Numbered from the stretch's first letter, positions 41,503-50,387 are shown. The stretch: 64,000 nt of DNA from Lishizhenia sp965656535 (GCA_965656535.1 CBFHKX010000001.1:620001-684000), one strand, 5' to 3'. Made by a program: numbers and translations. The notes: a model not told the origin generated them from the sequence alone.

Positions 41503-43164
41503 TTAAAAACTTTGAGTAAACGTTAGGGTTAATCCATTACTTGCAGGAACAAATCTACAAACACCTCCTACGCAAAACAATCCAGCTCTCTGTCTACCAT
41601 AAGTAGCCATTATTCTAGATGCTCCTTTAATGTATCCAACGGTTCCAACAACATAATGAACACGTTGGCTTTCATCACTATTCCCATAATTAAACTGATC
41701 CATAACAGCCACAAACCAACTTGGAGAAATAGTGTATTCTAGTACAGCTGTTGCCCAATTCCCTTGATCTTTGTTGTCTTTTACAAATAAGCCTTGAAAC
41801 TCTCCCCTTATCGAATGCTTCCTGTTAAACTTATAACCGTACTCTATTACACCAATTTGAGAGTAAATATTACCTGACGCATTTTCGGTTACTTTAACAA
41901 CATCATTATTAATCATAATGTTATAGTAAGCTAGGGTTGTATAGAATTTTTTATTGAATTTCTTTTTAATTTGAATATTAAAATCATGCCAGAATTTTAC
42001 GTTACTTAAGGCGAAAGGAGAGACGGTGTAAGGACGTCTATTAACTGAATCCACAGCAGCTACGTCTAAACTTCTTTGAGGTTGATAAATGGTTGAAAAA
42101 TTGGCAATAATGGGAATTCCGTATTTTCCTCCAATCAGAGATTTTTTTGGAATTGTGTAAATCATTTCTGCTTGATAAGCTACTTCTCCATTTAACTGGG
42201 TAGCATATGGGTACAGCGTTGCTACTAGATTATAAGTGTGTGTTTTATTTGAAGCAGGTAAGAAATTGATTAATAAATCTTGTAAATCCTTATCTCTATC
42301 GCTTCTAAAACTCATATTATCTGTAGACTTGGCAGAAAGTACAATCCCAAAACCTTTAGTTGAATAGCCAAAGTTAACAAGGGCTGCGTGACCTCTGTTA
42401 TAGATAAAACCATTATCCGAAGAAGGGTCGTTCTCTTTTATGTTATACTCACCATTCATATAGAATTTACCGTACCTCAATGCAGCGCGAACTCCATAAG
42501 ATCCAACATTTTCTGGCAAGATCAAATCATCTCTATTATCTCGTTGGTATTTACTTACAAAACTTGCTCCCAAAGTTACGTCTAGTTTGGAATTTGACAT
42601 TGATTCTAGCGTTTCGTTCAGGTGTATGCTAGCATCTAAACCTCGAACTAATCCGTCTGAGTTTATAACTTTTCCATCTGTAAATGAAAAACGTTGTTTT
42701 CCATACACACCCGTTATGTTCACACCTTTATATGGTCTTAACTTTAGGCGTAAACCATCCATGGCATTATCGTATCCTAATGGCCTATCCTCATAAGCAC
42801 GGAAAAGCATACCAGAACCAAATTGCTCATAAAAATGTCCAACAGTTACATCAACTAAATCATTTTCATAGCCCACATAACGCATTCCTATTCCCGTTCC
42901 AGAAAATCTATCTGGGTAACCCAAGATTCTTGGGAGATAAGATTCTAATCTCACACCTCCTTTTAAACCATTTGTGTTGGTATAAAAGATGTTCGCATAC
43001 GTATTTAACAGCCCTTTTTCAGGCGGTTGATCGGCACCGATTAATGAGTCTTGATTTAAATACTGAAATGTAGATTCTACATTTCCTGTAATTGAACCAA
43101 TATTATTCTGAGCAACCAACCCAAAAGAGATAAAAGTTAGGAGTATTATTAATTGTTTTTTCAT
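41503..43164 (-). CDS. DUF6029 family outer-membrane beta-barrel protein
   Basis: A 553-residue exported protein. The signal peptide 'MKKQLIILLTFISFGLVAQ' is followed by 'NNIGSITGNVESTFQYLNQD', then many alternating amphipathic strands with aromatic girdles, ending 'GLTLTFTQSF' with a terminal Phe, as required for BAM insertion. The 'HFYEQFGSGMLFRAYEDRPL' region is the part I associate with DUF6029. A pair of cysteines near the end ('CVGGVC', about residue 535) adds a CxxxxC. It is probably a porin-like or assembly barrel, co-transcribed between the TlpA-like and Omp28-like genes (37 and 2 bases). Confidence 0.82.
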   Translation of the reverse strand: MKKQLIILLTFISFGLVAQNNIGSITGNVESTFQYLNQDSLIGADQPPEKGLLNTYANIFYTNTNGLKGGVRLESYLPRILGYPDRFSGTGIGMRYVGYENDLVDVTVGHFYEQFGSGMLFRAYEDRPLGYDNAMDGLRLKLRPYKGVNITGVYGKQRFSFTDGKVINSDGLVRGLDASIHLNETLESMSNSKLDVTLGASFVSKYQRDNRDDLILPENVGSYGVRAALRYGKFYMNGEYNIKENDPSSDNGFIYNRGHAALVNFGYSTKGFGIVLSAKSTDNMSFRSDRDKDLQDLLINFLPASNKTHTYNLVATLYPYATQLNGEVAYQAEMIYTIPKKSLIGGKYGIPIIANFSTIYQPQRSLDVAAVDSVNRRPYTVSPFALSNVKFWHDFNIQIKKKFNKKFYTTLAYYNIMINNDVVKVTENASGNIYSQIGVIEYGYKFNRKHSIRGEFQGLFVKDNKDQGNWATAVLEYTISPSWFVAVMDQFNYGNSDESQRVHYVVGTVGYIKGASRIMATYGRQRAGLFCVGGVCRFVPASNGLTLTFTQSF

Positions 43165-43201
43165 AGAATGAACAAAAGCAAAAGTTTAAGAACTGCGAAG
43201 A

Positions 43202-43711
43202 TTATTTTTCAGTTAGTTCTATTAATTTATCGTACAGTGTATCTTCATCTCCAGGAGCATAGTTATTGTGAGAATAAACAATTTTTCCATCCATTACAAC
43301 AAAGGTGTGAGGCACATTATTTACTCCCATAGCACGTCTAAAGTCACTATTAGGATCCATCAAAACGGTGTATTCCCAAGCCTTGCCATTTACATAAGGC
43401 TCTACACTATTTATAGTTCTAGAATCATCTATAGAAACAGCATACAGCTCAACACCTGTTTCGTCTTGCCAATCTACATACAAGTCGGCAATGGTATTTA
43501 GTTCTCTTTTACACGGAGAACACCATGTTGCCCAAAAGCTAATTACAATTGGTTTTCCATTGTTTTGTAGTTCTCCAGTATTTACTGCATTACCAGCCAT
43601 GTCTTTTATTTTGACAGAAGGTAATTCTTTATTTGATTCTCCGTGGCTATCTTGAGAATAAGTAAATAGGCTTGCAGTGGAAATTAATATCCCTAAAAAT
43701 AGATTTTTCAT
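43202..43711 (-). CDS. TlpA-like thiol-disulfide protein, copy 1
   Basis: A 169-residue exported thioredoxin-fold protein. The signal peptide ends near residue 20 ('LFTYSQ'), followed by a short polar linker and a TlpA domain with 'PIVISFWATWCSPCKREL' (CSPC at about 64-67) and the cis-Pro in 'NVPHTF'. Residues 54-157 differ at only 7 of 104 positions (my count) from copy 2 at 43922-44437, while the signal and linker differ strongly. TlpA proteins reduce extracytoplasmic disulfides, often for cytochrome or oxidase maturation. It heads the DUF6029-Omp28 transcript. Confidence 0.9.
   Translation of the reverse strand: MKNLFLGILISTASLFTYSQDSHGESNKELPSVKIKDMAGNAVNTGELQNNGKPIVISFWATWCSPCKRELNTIADLYVDWQDETGVELYAVSIDDSRTINSVEPYVNGKAWEYTVLMDPNSDFRRAMGVNNVPHTFVVMDGKIVYSHNNYAPGDEDTLYDKLIELTEK
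43241..43552 (-). repeat. Duplicated TlpA core, copy 1
   Basis: Codes for residues 54-157 of copy 1. The same stretch occurs at 43964-44275 with 7 amino acid changes in 104, and long nucleotide identity blocks around the CSPC and 'DDSRTINS' codons. Similarity drops at both borders. Confidence 0.85.
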
Positions 43712-43750
43712 TTTCTTTTATGTGTTTTTAAATAACTATGACACTAACTT

Positions 43751-43758
43751 CAAAGATA
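43751..43758 (-). promoter_or_regulatory. -7 box TATCTTTG of TlpA copy 1
   Basis: A perfect TAnnTTTG on the minus strand, 39 bases before ATG 43711, with CTG at the -33 position (19-base spacing). Confidence 0.6.
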
Positions 43759-43867
43759 TGCAATGTAATCTAAAGAACAGTTTTATATCTTATTAAATAC
43801 TTGAATTTCTAACGGGGATAAATATTTTATAAACAATATATATTTGCTAGTTGCAAGTTTTGTAAAA

Positions 43868-43897
43868 TAAAAAAGAGTCTAAAAAATAGACTCCTTT
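43868..43897 (-). terminator. Intrinsic terminator of TlpA copy 2
   Basis: On the minus strand GAGTCTA (43893-43887 reversed) pairs with TAGACTC, ending in TTTTTTATTTT. It splits the two TlpA-like genes into separate transcripts. Confidence 0.85.
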
Positions 43898-43921
43898 AAT
43901 TTAACGTATATTTTTCTCTAC

Positions 43922-44437
43922 TTACTTTTTGGTCTGAAGCTTTAGTAGAATATCATACAGCCTGTCTTCATCTCCAGGCGCATAATTGTTATGGGAGTAA
44001 ATAATTTTACCATTCATAATAACAAAGGTGTGAGGTACGTTGTTCACGCCCATTGCACGTCTAAAATCACTGTTTGGATCCATTAAAATCTTGTATTCCC
44101 AACCTTTGCCATTTACGTATGGCTCTACGCTGTTTATCGTTCTAGAATCATCTATAGATACAGCATATAATTCAACTCCTGTTTCGTCTTGCCAATCTTC
44201 ATAAAGATCTGCAATTGTATTTAGTTCTCTTTTACATGGAGAGCACCAAGTTGCCCAGAAACTGATTACAATTGGGTTTCCATTATTCTCAAGTTCAGCT
44301 GTATTAAATCGGTTTCCAGATATATCTTTTAATAATACAGACGGAATTTCTTTTTCAATATTTTCTGAGTTATTCTCTTGAGAAAAGCTCATAGAACTGG
44401 TAAAAGAAATTAAAAGTAACAGTGCAATTTTTTTCAT
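43922..44437 (-). CDS. TlpA-like thiol-disulfide protein, copy 2
   Basis: A 171-residue exported paralog of the gene at 43202-43711. The signal peptide is to about residue 20 ('SMSFSQ'); the linker differs ('ENNSENIEKE'), then the TlpA fold with 'WCSPCKREL' and 'NVPHTFVIM'. It has its own promoter (44466-44495) and terminator (43868-43897), so the two copies can be regulated separately. Near identity in the core suggests either recent duplication or gene conversion. Redox partners may be the CTFC-bearing Omp28-like proteins on either side. Confidence 0.9.
   Translation of the reverse strand: MKKIALLLLISFTSSMSFSQENNSENIEKEIPSVLLKDISGNRFNTAELENNGNPIVISFWATWCSPCKRELNTIADLYEDWQDETGVELYAVSIDDSRTINSVEPYVNGKGWEYKILMDPNSDFRRAMGVNNVPHTFVIMNGKIIYSHNNYAPGDEDRLYDILLKLQTKK
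43964..44275 (-). repeat. Duplicated TlpA core, copy 2
   Basis: The partner of 43241-43552: residues 55-158 of the second TlpA-like protein. Confidence 0.85.
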
Positions 44438-44465
44438 ATTTCAGTATTTTTCTATTCATCTAGTG

Positions 44466-44495
44466 CAAAGGACATGCCAAGAAAAAGCTGAGCAA
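44466..44495 (-). promoter_or_regulatory. Promoter of TlpA copy 2
   Basis: On the minus strand TTG (44495-44493), 19 bases, GTCCTTTG (44473-44466; two mismatches from TAnnTTTG). The -33 part overlaps the T-run of the upstream terminator. Confidence 0.5.
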
Positions 44496-44531
44496 AAAAA
44501 AGCCGTAGACATAGAAGTCCACGGCTTTTTT
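44494..44531 (-). terminator. Intrinsic terminator of the large Omp28-type gene
   Basis: A stem of 9 bp plus flanking A-T pairs (about 44501-44510 with 44517-44525, one A-C mismatch) ends in eight T on the minus strand. Confidence 0.85.
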
Positions 44532-44547
44532 CAATTAAAATGCTCTA

Positions 44548-46365
44548 TTACTTAACAATCACATTCTTCGTAGTTGAAGAAGAGATTGAACTAATTTTTA
44601 CTAAGTAACTACCGCTTGCTAAGTCAGAAACAGAGAAAGAAGCATTTAATGTTTCATTTGCTCCTTCTATAACTTGTGAAGCAATTGTTCTACCAGATAA
44701 ATCTGTTATAGAAACAGTAGTGTTTGCATCAATAGATGTAAATGCTACGTTTAACACGTTGTTTGCAGGGTTTGGATAAACATTTACGTTTTCAAACGCT
44801 AATTCCTCTAAAGAAGAAGTTGCTGCATCCGTTTTCATTGCTCCGTCTCTATCAATTGTAGCATATCCAGTACCACCGTCAAAATAAACTACGTCAACAC
44901 CACCAGAAACTACTTGTAAACCGTAACCTCCACCAGGACCTGCACCAGGACCGTATTGCTGTCCGTCACCGTATTCGTCAGTTAAACGAATTGAGTAGCA
45001 ATCGTCAGCAGTTGGTAACGTGTGTACAGATGTAATTGTAGTGTTAGCATCTGGACCACCACCACCAAACTGATCATCAGTACCAGGTGTGTAAGGACCT
45101 CCAGAAGCAACAACTGTACCGTTAGAAGCTAAGATCTCCCATGATGTTTCACTTGGGTAATTATCTGTAAAGAAGTTAGCAGTAATTGTATACCCTGTTG
45201 TAACAGCAGAACTAACTTGTGTAGAGATATCGTTATTCGCTAAATTTGGATCAGTATTACCGTTTACGTTTGTAATAGATACATTTACTGTTCCTCCATT
45301 TGCAGGCACTGCAATAGCGTTTAAAGCAACATCTTCAGATGCAAAAGTAGCTAAGTTACCTGTCCAGTTTACTTGTCCAGCATTTGTTCCGTCAATATCG
45401 TAGTTGATAGTTGCAGAAGTCATTGTTGTTTGACCGTTGTTAGTGATTGTTACCGTTGGAGTTGTTGACTCACCAGGACAAACAGACGCAACGTCTAATT
45501 CAATTCCAGTTGCAGCTGCATCATCACTTGCTAAGTTAGTGTAAGTAACTGGTCCATCATTACCGGTAACAACAGTTTGTTGTCCTTCAGCAATAAAAGC
45601 AATCACTTCTAACTTACCTAAAACAACATCAACTCCGTTAATGTCTTGTGGTAATGTGTAAGTGAACTGATTTGAATAAGTCGTACCCATAGCCGTTGAA
45701 TTGATAACCTCACCCCACTGACCTGTCAGCATGTGTCTTAACATGTGTGTATGGTTGTAGTTTCCATTTGGTAAAACTTGGTCTGGATTTGCAGCCATTC
45801 CTGTTTGTGGACCTTCAATATCATTTTGCGTTAAAGCAACGTTTAAGTTTACAGATGCTGGCGCTGTACCAGTAAAGTAAACCTCTACATCAACTGTCAT
45901 TTCTCTTGTAGCAGCGTTAACAGTTGCTTCTAAAGCTACGTTAGCATAAGAAGCTTCTGCTAAAGTTGTTGTTGCAGCAGAAGACCAGTTTCCTCTTCCC
46001 ATTGCAGTTCCAGTTCCGTTTTGTTGTAAACCTGCAAACTCGGTTCTGTTTACTGTTCCCGCTGGGTAACCTGCTAAATTACTTTGACCTGCAATAGCAG
46101 CTCCAAAAGAAGTGTTGAAATCTGTACCAGGTCCTTGAGGCGTTGCGAAACCTCCTGTGTGAATGTTTATTAGGAATACATCTGATGGATTTGCATCTTT
46201 TATTTCCTTAGCAATTTTGTGTCCATCAGGACAGAAAGTACAAGAAATACCCGTAAATTCTTCCAAAATCACATTTTTGTTTTCAGCAGTAGTACTAACT
46301 GGAAGCTGTCCGAAGGCAGCAGCAGCTGTTAACATACCAAAAATTGATAGTAAATTTTTCTTCAT
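44548..46365 (-). CDS. Omp28-type secreted protein with type IX (type A) sorting tail
   Basis: A 605-residue multi-domain secreted protein. It has a signal peptide to about residue 19 ('AAAAFGQ'), a thioredoxin-like Omp28 domain with 'NVILEEFTGISCTFCPDGHK' (CTFC at about 42-45), a CARDB-like beta domain around 290-390 ('PTVTITNNGQTTMTSATINY'), and a domain with 'YPSETSWEILASNGTVVASGG' common in Bacteroidota secreted proteins. A C-terminal Por secretion tail follows ('NVYPNPANNVLNVAF', 'LSGRTIAS', ending 'TTKNVIVK'). The type IX system should place it on the surface or release it. It shares the CTFC motif with the lipoprotein at 40559-41500. A single-gene transcript. Confidence 0.9.
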   Translation of the reverse strand: MKKNLLSIFGMLTAAAAFGQLPVSTTAENKNVILEEFTGISCTFCPDGHKIAKEIKDANPSDVFLINIHTGGFATPQGPGTDFNTSFGAAIAGQSNLAGYPAGTVNRTEFAGLQQNGTGTAMGRGNWSSAATTTLAEASYANVALEATVNAATREMTVDVEVYFTGTAPASVNLNVALTQNDIEGPQTGMAANPDQVLPNGNYNHTHMLRHMLTGQWGEVINSTAMGTTYSNQFTYTLPQDINGVDVVLGKLEVIAFIAEGQQTVVTGNDGPVTYTNLASDDAAATGIELDVASVCPGESTTPTVTITNNGQTTMTSATINYDIDGTNAGQVNWTGNLATFASEDVALNAIAVPANGGTVNVSITNVNGNTDPNLANNDISTQVSSAVTTGYTITANFFTDNYPSETSWEILASNGTVVASGGPYTPGTDDQFGGGGPDANTTITSVHTLPTADDCYSIRLTDEYGDGQQYGPGAGPGGGYGLQVVSGGVDVVYFDGGTGYATIDRDGAMKTDAATSSLEELAFENVNVYPNPANNVLNVAFTSIDANTTVSITDLSGRTIASQVIEGANETLNASFSVSDLASGSYLVKISSISSSTTKNVIVK

Positions 46366-46550
46366 GATTTATGTTTTATAAATAGTTTATGAATTAGCAA
46401 AGATGCAATTTTCTTTTCAAAGTGTGAACCAATGTAGCCATTAAATTACGAGTTTAATATTGGTATCCTAAATTTCAAATTGTGAATTATGAACTATGAA
46501 AAGAAAAATTTCTGCAGAATTTTATTTACATTTATGGGAAATTCTACTTT

Positions 46551-47282
46551 ATGAAAAAACATATACTATTCGGATTGTCTTTACTCACTTTTACATCCTT
46601 TTCTCAAACTCAGTTCGAGCTTGTTGTTGAAGGAACTGTAGCAGATGTTTCCGGTACAGCTATCGAAATTATGGTTCCATTAGACACAGAGAAAAGCATA
46701 ACTTTTGACGCAATAAATGCTAGCGCTGCAAGTTCTAGGATTGTTGTACAGAGAGTAAAGTTAACAGACTTAGGAAATTCTGACTACGTATGCTGGGGGG
46801 AATCTCTTAGTCAAGGAACATGTTATGGAATTGATCAAGTTACACCTAATAATCCATGGAACTCAGCTCCAGAGATTATTCCTTCTCAAACTGAAGGATG
46901 GTTTGCTGCTTACTATGAAAATACAGGGAATTATGGAGTAGATACTTACAGGTATTATTTATTAGATTTTGATAATAATAATGCAAAAGTAGATTCTATA
47001 GATATTATTTGGAATAACGGTTTCTTGTCCTTGGAAGAAAACAATAACTTAGCGATAAGCGTTTATCCAAATCCAGCTCAAAACCAATTAAATGTTAACG
47101 TTGGTAACAATAATGGAAAGTTAGTAATGTTCGATGCGCTAGGGCAAAAAGTACTCACTTCTAAAGTAAACGGTTCTGCTAAGGTGGATGTTTCTTCTTT
47201 AAACAATGGTGTGTATTTTTATTCTTTTATAAACACAAACGGCACAGCAACAGAGTCTAAGAGGTTGGTAGTTAGAAAATAA
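46551..47282 (+). CDS. Small secreted protein with type IX (type A) sorting tail
   Basis: A 243-residue protein with a signal peptide (to about residue 18, 'FTSFSQ'). A beta-rich domain of about 140 residues follows, with two cysteines ('DYVCWGESLSQGTCYG', about 82-95) that could pair, and Trp/Tyr-rich 'EGWFAAYYENTGNYGVDTYR'. A Por secretion tail ends it ('ISVYPNPAQNQLNVNV', 'LNNGVYFYSF', 'ESKRLVVRK'). The N-terminal domain is of a type I have seen alone in short Bacteroidota secreted proteins, without assigned function. It is divergent from the large Omp28-type gene, with a 185-base gap holding no clear promoter. Confidence 0.88.
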   Translation: MKKHILFGLSLLTFTSFSQTQFELVVEGTVADVSGTAIEIMVPLDTEKSITFDAINASAASSRIVVQRVKLTDLGNSDYVCWGESLSQGTCYGIDQVTPNNPWNSAPEIIPSQTEGWFAAYYENTGNYGVDTYRYYLLDFDNNNAKVDSIDIIWNNGFLSLEENNNLAISVYPNPAQNQLNVNVGNNNGKLVMFDALGQKVLTSKVNGSAKVDVSSLNNGVYFYSFINTNGTATESKRLVVRK

Positions 47283-47298
47283 GAGTAAAATATTATAT

Positions 47299-47330
47299 AA
47301 AAGCTCAGCGAATGCTGAGCTTTTTTGTTT
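47299..47330. terminator. Bidirectional intrinsic terminator
   Basis: An 11-bp perfect stem (47299-47309 with 47314-47324) has the loop GAAT and is flanked by A and T runs. It serves both the sorting-tail gene (+) and the sirtuin gene (-). Confidence 0.9.
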
Positions 47331-47351
47331 TTATTATTGTAAAGCAAACAC

Positions 47352-48044
47352 CTAGTTAAACAACCTATCAATAAATGTCTGAATTCCTTTTTTAGCTGTA
47401 TCAGCAATCATGTAAAAATCAGAATTAAGATTTAATTGTTTCGCCTTTGGGTCAATTACATACTTAAAACAGGTCTCGTTGCATGCGTGAATTAACCCCG
47501 CAGCTGGGTAAACATTTAAAGATGTACCAATAACAAGAAATAAATCTGCTGTATTTACAATTTCAGACGCCGTTTCTAGCAAAGGCACATCTTCGCCAAA
47601 CCATACAACATGTGGTCTCAACTGAAAGCCGTTATCACATAAATCACCAATTTTCACTTCTGCTTTTTTCCAATCCATAATAATGTCTTGGTAATTGCTG
47701 TTCTCACTCTTAACTTTCATTATTTCACCGTGCAGATGTATTACTTTAGAACTTCCTGCCCTCTCGTGCAAGTCATCTATATTCTGTGTAATTACGGTAA
47801 CGTTAAAATGCTTTTCAAGTTCTGCTATTTTTATATGGGCATTATTAGGCGAACTGGCTATACATTGTTTTCTTCTTAGATTGTAAAACTCGGTTACCTT
47901 TTGTGGGTTCTTTTTCCAAGCTTCTGGTGTAGCTACATCTTCAATATTATAATTATCCCATAGTCCGCCATTATCTCTAAACGTACCAAGTCCGCTTTCT
48001 GCACTTATCCCTGCACCGCTCAAAACCACTAAATGCTTTTTCAT
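47352..48044 (-). CDS. Sirtuin-family NAD-dependent protein deacylase
   Basis: A 230-residue cytosolic enzyme of the CobB/SIRT5 class that removes acyl groups from lysines using NAD. Seen: 'LSGAGISAESGLGTFRD' (NAD site), 'TQNIDDLHERAG', catalytic His in 'HLHGEIMKVKS', 'RPHVVWFGEDVP' and 'VIGTSLNVYPAAGL'. The 'FYNLRR' segment gives Tyr-x-x-Arg, the pair that favours succinyl or malonyl lysine in SIRT5 and CobB. The zinc-ribbon cysteines are nearly all missing (one Cys in 'GDLCDNG'), so the domain is zinc-poor. Possible promoter: TTG-N17-TAAATTTA. Confidence 0.92.
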   Translation of the reverse strand: MKKHLVVLSGAGISAESGLGTFRDNGGLWDNYNIEDVATPEAWKKNPQKVTEFYNLRRKQCIASSPNNAHIKIAELEKHFNVTVITQNIDDLHERAGSSKVIHLHGEIMKVKSENSNYQDIIMDWKKAEVKIGDLCDNGFQLRPHVVWFGEDVPLLETASEIVNTADLFLVIGTSLNVYPAAGLIHACNETCFKYVIDPKAKQLNLNSDFYMIADTAKKGIQTFIDRLFN

Positions 48045-48120
48045 ATTGTCTTCGTATTAATCTATAAGTCTAATGTATTTTATTAAATTTACGCTCTTAT
48101 TTTATACGCAAATTTTTACT

Positions 48121-50385
48121 ATGGCTAAGATAAAAAAACAAGACGCATTAGATTATCATTCATTAGGAAGACCAGGAAAAATTGAAGTTATTCCCACAAA
48201 ACCATATTCAACACAAAGAGATTTATCATTAGCATACTCTCCAGGAGTTGCCGATCCTTGTTTGGCAATAGCAGAAAACCCAGAAGATGTCTATAAATAT
48301 ACAGCTAAAGGTAATTTAGTTGCAGTAATATCAAATGGTACAGCTGTTTTAGGGTTAGGAGATCTTGGTCCGGAGGCATCAAAACCTGTAATGGAAGGTA
48401 AAGGTTTGTTGTTTAAGATTTTTGCAGATATCGATGTTTTCGATATCGAGGTGGATGCCAAAGACACAGAGAAATTTATTGAAACGGTAAAAGCAATTGC
48501 TCCAACATTTGGAGGAATAAATTTAGAAGACCTTAAGGCTCCAGAAGCCTTTGAAATTGAAAGAAGATTAAAAGAAGAATTAGACATACCGATCATGCAT
48601 GATGACCAGCATGGAACGGCAATAATATCTAGTGCAGCTCTTCTTAATGCATTGGAGTTGGCAGATAAAGAAATAGATAAGGTGAGAATTATTATTTCTG
48701 GTGCAGGTGCTTCTGCTATGTCGTGTGCGAAGCTATACAATAGTTTAGGCGCTAAGATGGAGAATATTTTTATGTTTGATAGTAAAGGTCTGCTTTCTAA
48801 AAGAAGAGAAGGTTTATCGGGCAATAAACTTCACTTTGCTACGCATGAAGAAGACATTTCATTAGTGGATGCAATGAAAGATGCAGATGTTTTTCTTGGA
48901 TTATCAAAAGGTGGAATAGTTTCAAAGGACATGGTTAAATCTATGGCTAATGATCCTATTGTTTTTGCATTGGCGAATCCAGAACCAGAGATTTCATACA
49001 AAGAAGCTACTTCTACGAGACAAGATATCATTATGGCTACGGGTAGATCAGATCACCCTAATCAAGTTAATAATGTACTTGGTTTCCCATTTATTTTTAG
49101 AGGTGCTCTGGATGTGAGAGCAACGGGGATTAACGAAGAAATGAAACTAGCTGCAGTAAAAGCAATTGCATCCTTAGCGAAAGAGACCGTTCCTGACGAA
49201 GTTTCAGAAGCATACGGAGAGAAATCGATTACCTTTGGTAGAGAGCAATTCATTCCAAAACCAATTGATCCAAGGCTCATTTATTATGTAGCTCCGGCGG
49301 TTGCAAAGGCTGCTATGGATTCAGGTATAGCTAAAGAACCAATTAAAGATTGGGATGCTTATGAAGCTGAATTAAAAAAGAGATTAGGACTAGATAATAA
49401 ACTCGTAAGAAACATTACGCTTAAGGCAGAGAGAAACCCTAAGCGTGTTGTATTTGCTGAAGCAGATCACTATAAAATTTTAAAGGCTGCACAAACAGCA
49501 TACGAAGAAGGCGTTGCCTTTCCAATTTTGTTGGGTAAACGAAAAATTATTGAAGATTTAATTGAGGAGTACTCAATGGAATTTCCTGAAGTAGAAATTG
49601 TAGATCCGAAATCTGAAGAAGAAGATGCAAGGAGAAAATCATACGGTGAAGCATTTTTTGAAAAAAGAAAGAGAAAAGGATTTACTGAATATGAAGCCTT
49701 ACAAATTATGCGTGAACGCAATCACTTCGGAGCGATGATGGTTGAACAAGGAGATGCAGATGCCATGGTTTCAGGAGCTACAAGAAATTATCGTGATGTC
49801 TTACGCCCGGCTCTTCAAGTTGTAGGTACTCAAAAAGATGTTTCTAAAGTAGCTGGAATGTATATTTTGGTCACGAAAAAAGGACCAATCTTTTTAGCAG
49901 ATACTACTGTCAATTTCGACCCAACGGCTGAAGAGATCGCAGATATCACAAATAATGTTGCGAAAACTGTTCGTAAATTTAAAGAGCATCCAAGAATCGC
50001 TCTTTTATCTTACAGTAACTTCGGATCAGCACCAGGAAAAGATTCCGTGAAAATGGCAGAAGCAACGAGAATTGTACATGAAAAATATCCAACATTAGCG
50101 GTTGATGGAGAAATTCAAGCCAATTTCGCGCTGAACAATGAGTTAATGAATGAGAAATTTTCGTTTTCAGATTTAGCAAATAAAGAAGCAAATACCTTTA
50201 TTTTCCCTAATCTTTCTGCAGGAAATATTGCTTACAAAATGCTACAAGAAATGACAGAAGCAGAAGCAATTGGGCCAGTTCTAGTTGGACTCAAAAAATC
50301 TATTCACGTATTGCAGTTAGGCTCTTCTGTTAGGGAAATCGTAAATATGGTAAAAGTAGCTGTCGTAGACGCACAAAATAAATAG
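48121..50385 (+). CDS. maeB: NADP-dependent malic enzyme fused to phosphotransacetylase-like domain
   Basis: A 754-residue MaeB-type enzyme; I chose ATG 48121 (MAKIKKQDAL), not the in-frame ATG 48073, because 'ALDYHSLGRPGKIEV' is the usual start. The malic domain (about 10-190) has 'SLAYSPGVADPC' and 'MHDDQHGTAIIS'; the NAD(P) domain has 'IIISGAGASAMSCAKL' and 'FALANPEPEI'. From about 430 on is a phosphate acetyltransferase-like domain ('PKRVVFAEAD', 'GDADAMVSGATRNYRDVLRPAL'), which in MaeB senses acetyl-CoA rather than catalysing. It makes pyruvate and NADPH from malate. Next come ruvA and sprA. Confidence 0.95.
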   Translation: MAKIKKQDALDYHSLGRPGKIEVIPTKPYSTQRDLSLAYSPGVADPCLAIAENPEDVYKYTAKGNLVAVISNGTAVLGLGDLGPEASKPVMEGKGLLFKIFADIDVFDIEVDAKDTEKFIETVKAIAPTFGGINLEDLKAPEAFEIERRLKEELDIPIMHDDQHGTAIISSAALLNALELADKEIDKVRIIISGAGASAMSCAKLYNSLGAKMENIFMFDSKGLLSKRREGLSGNKLHFATHEEDISLVDAMKDADVFLGLSKGGIVSKDMVKSMANDPIVFALANPEPEISYKEATSTRQDIIMATGRSDHPNQVNNVLGFPFIFRGALDVRATGINEEMKLAAVKAIASLAKETVPDEVSEAYGEKSITFGREQFIPKPIDPRLIYYVAPAVAKAAMDSGIAKEPIKDWDAYEAELKKRLGLDNKLVRNITLKAERNPKRVVFAEADHYKILKAAQTAYEEGVAFPILLGKRKIIEDLIEEYSMEFPEVEIVDPKSEEEDARRKSYGEAFFEKRKRKGFTEYEALQIMRERNHFGAMMVEQGDADAMVSGATRNYRDVLRPALQVVGTQKDVSKVAGMYILVTKKGPIFLADTTVNFDPTAEEIADITNNVAKTVRKFKEHPRIALLSYSNFGSAPGKDSVKMAEATRIVHEKYPTLAVDGEIQANFALNNELMNEKFSFSDLANKEANTFIFPNLSAGNIAYKMLQEMTEAEAIGPVLVGLKKSIHVLQLGSSVREIVNMVKVAVVDAQNK

Positions 50386-50387
50386 GT

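Noticed and set aside
42684..43073. 129-codon open frame opposite the DUF6029 gene
   Set aside because: Antisense shadow: His/Leu-rich with no recognisable domain, while the DUF6029 frame has a signal peptide and barrel pattern.
48291..48824. 177-codon open frame on the minus strand
   Set aside because: It is antisense to the malic domain of maeB and arises from codon bias of the real gene; low-complexity Ser/Ile/Ala content and no start context.
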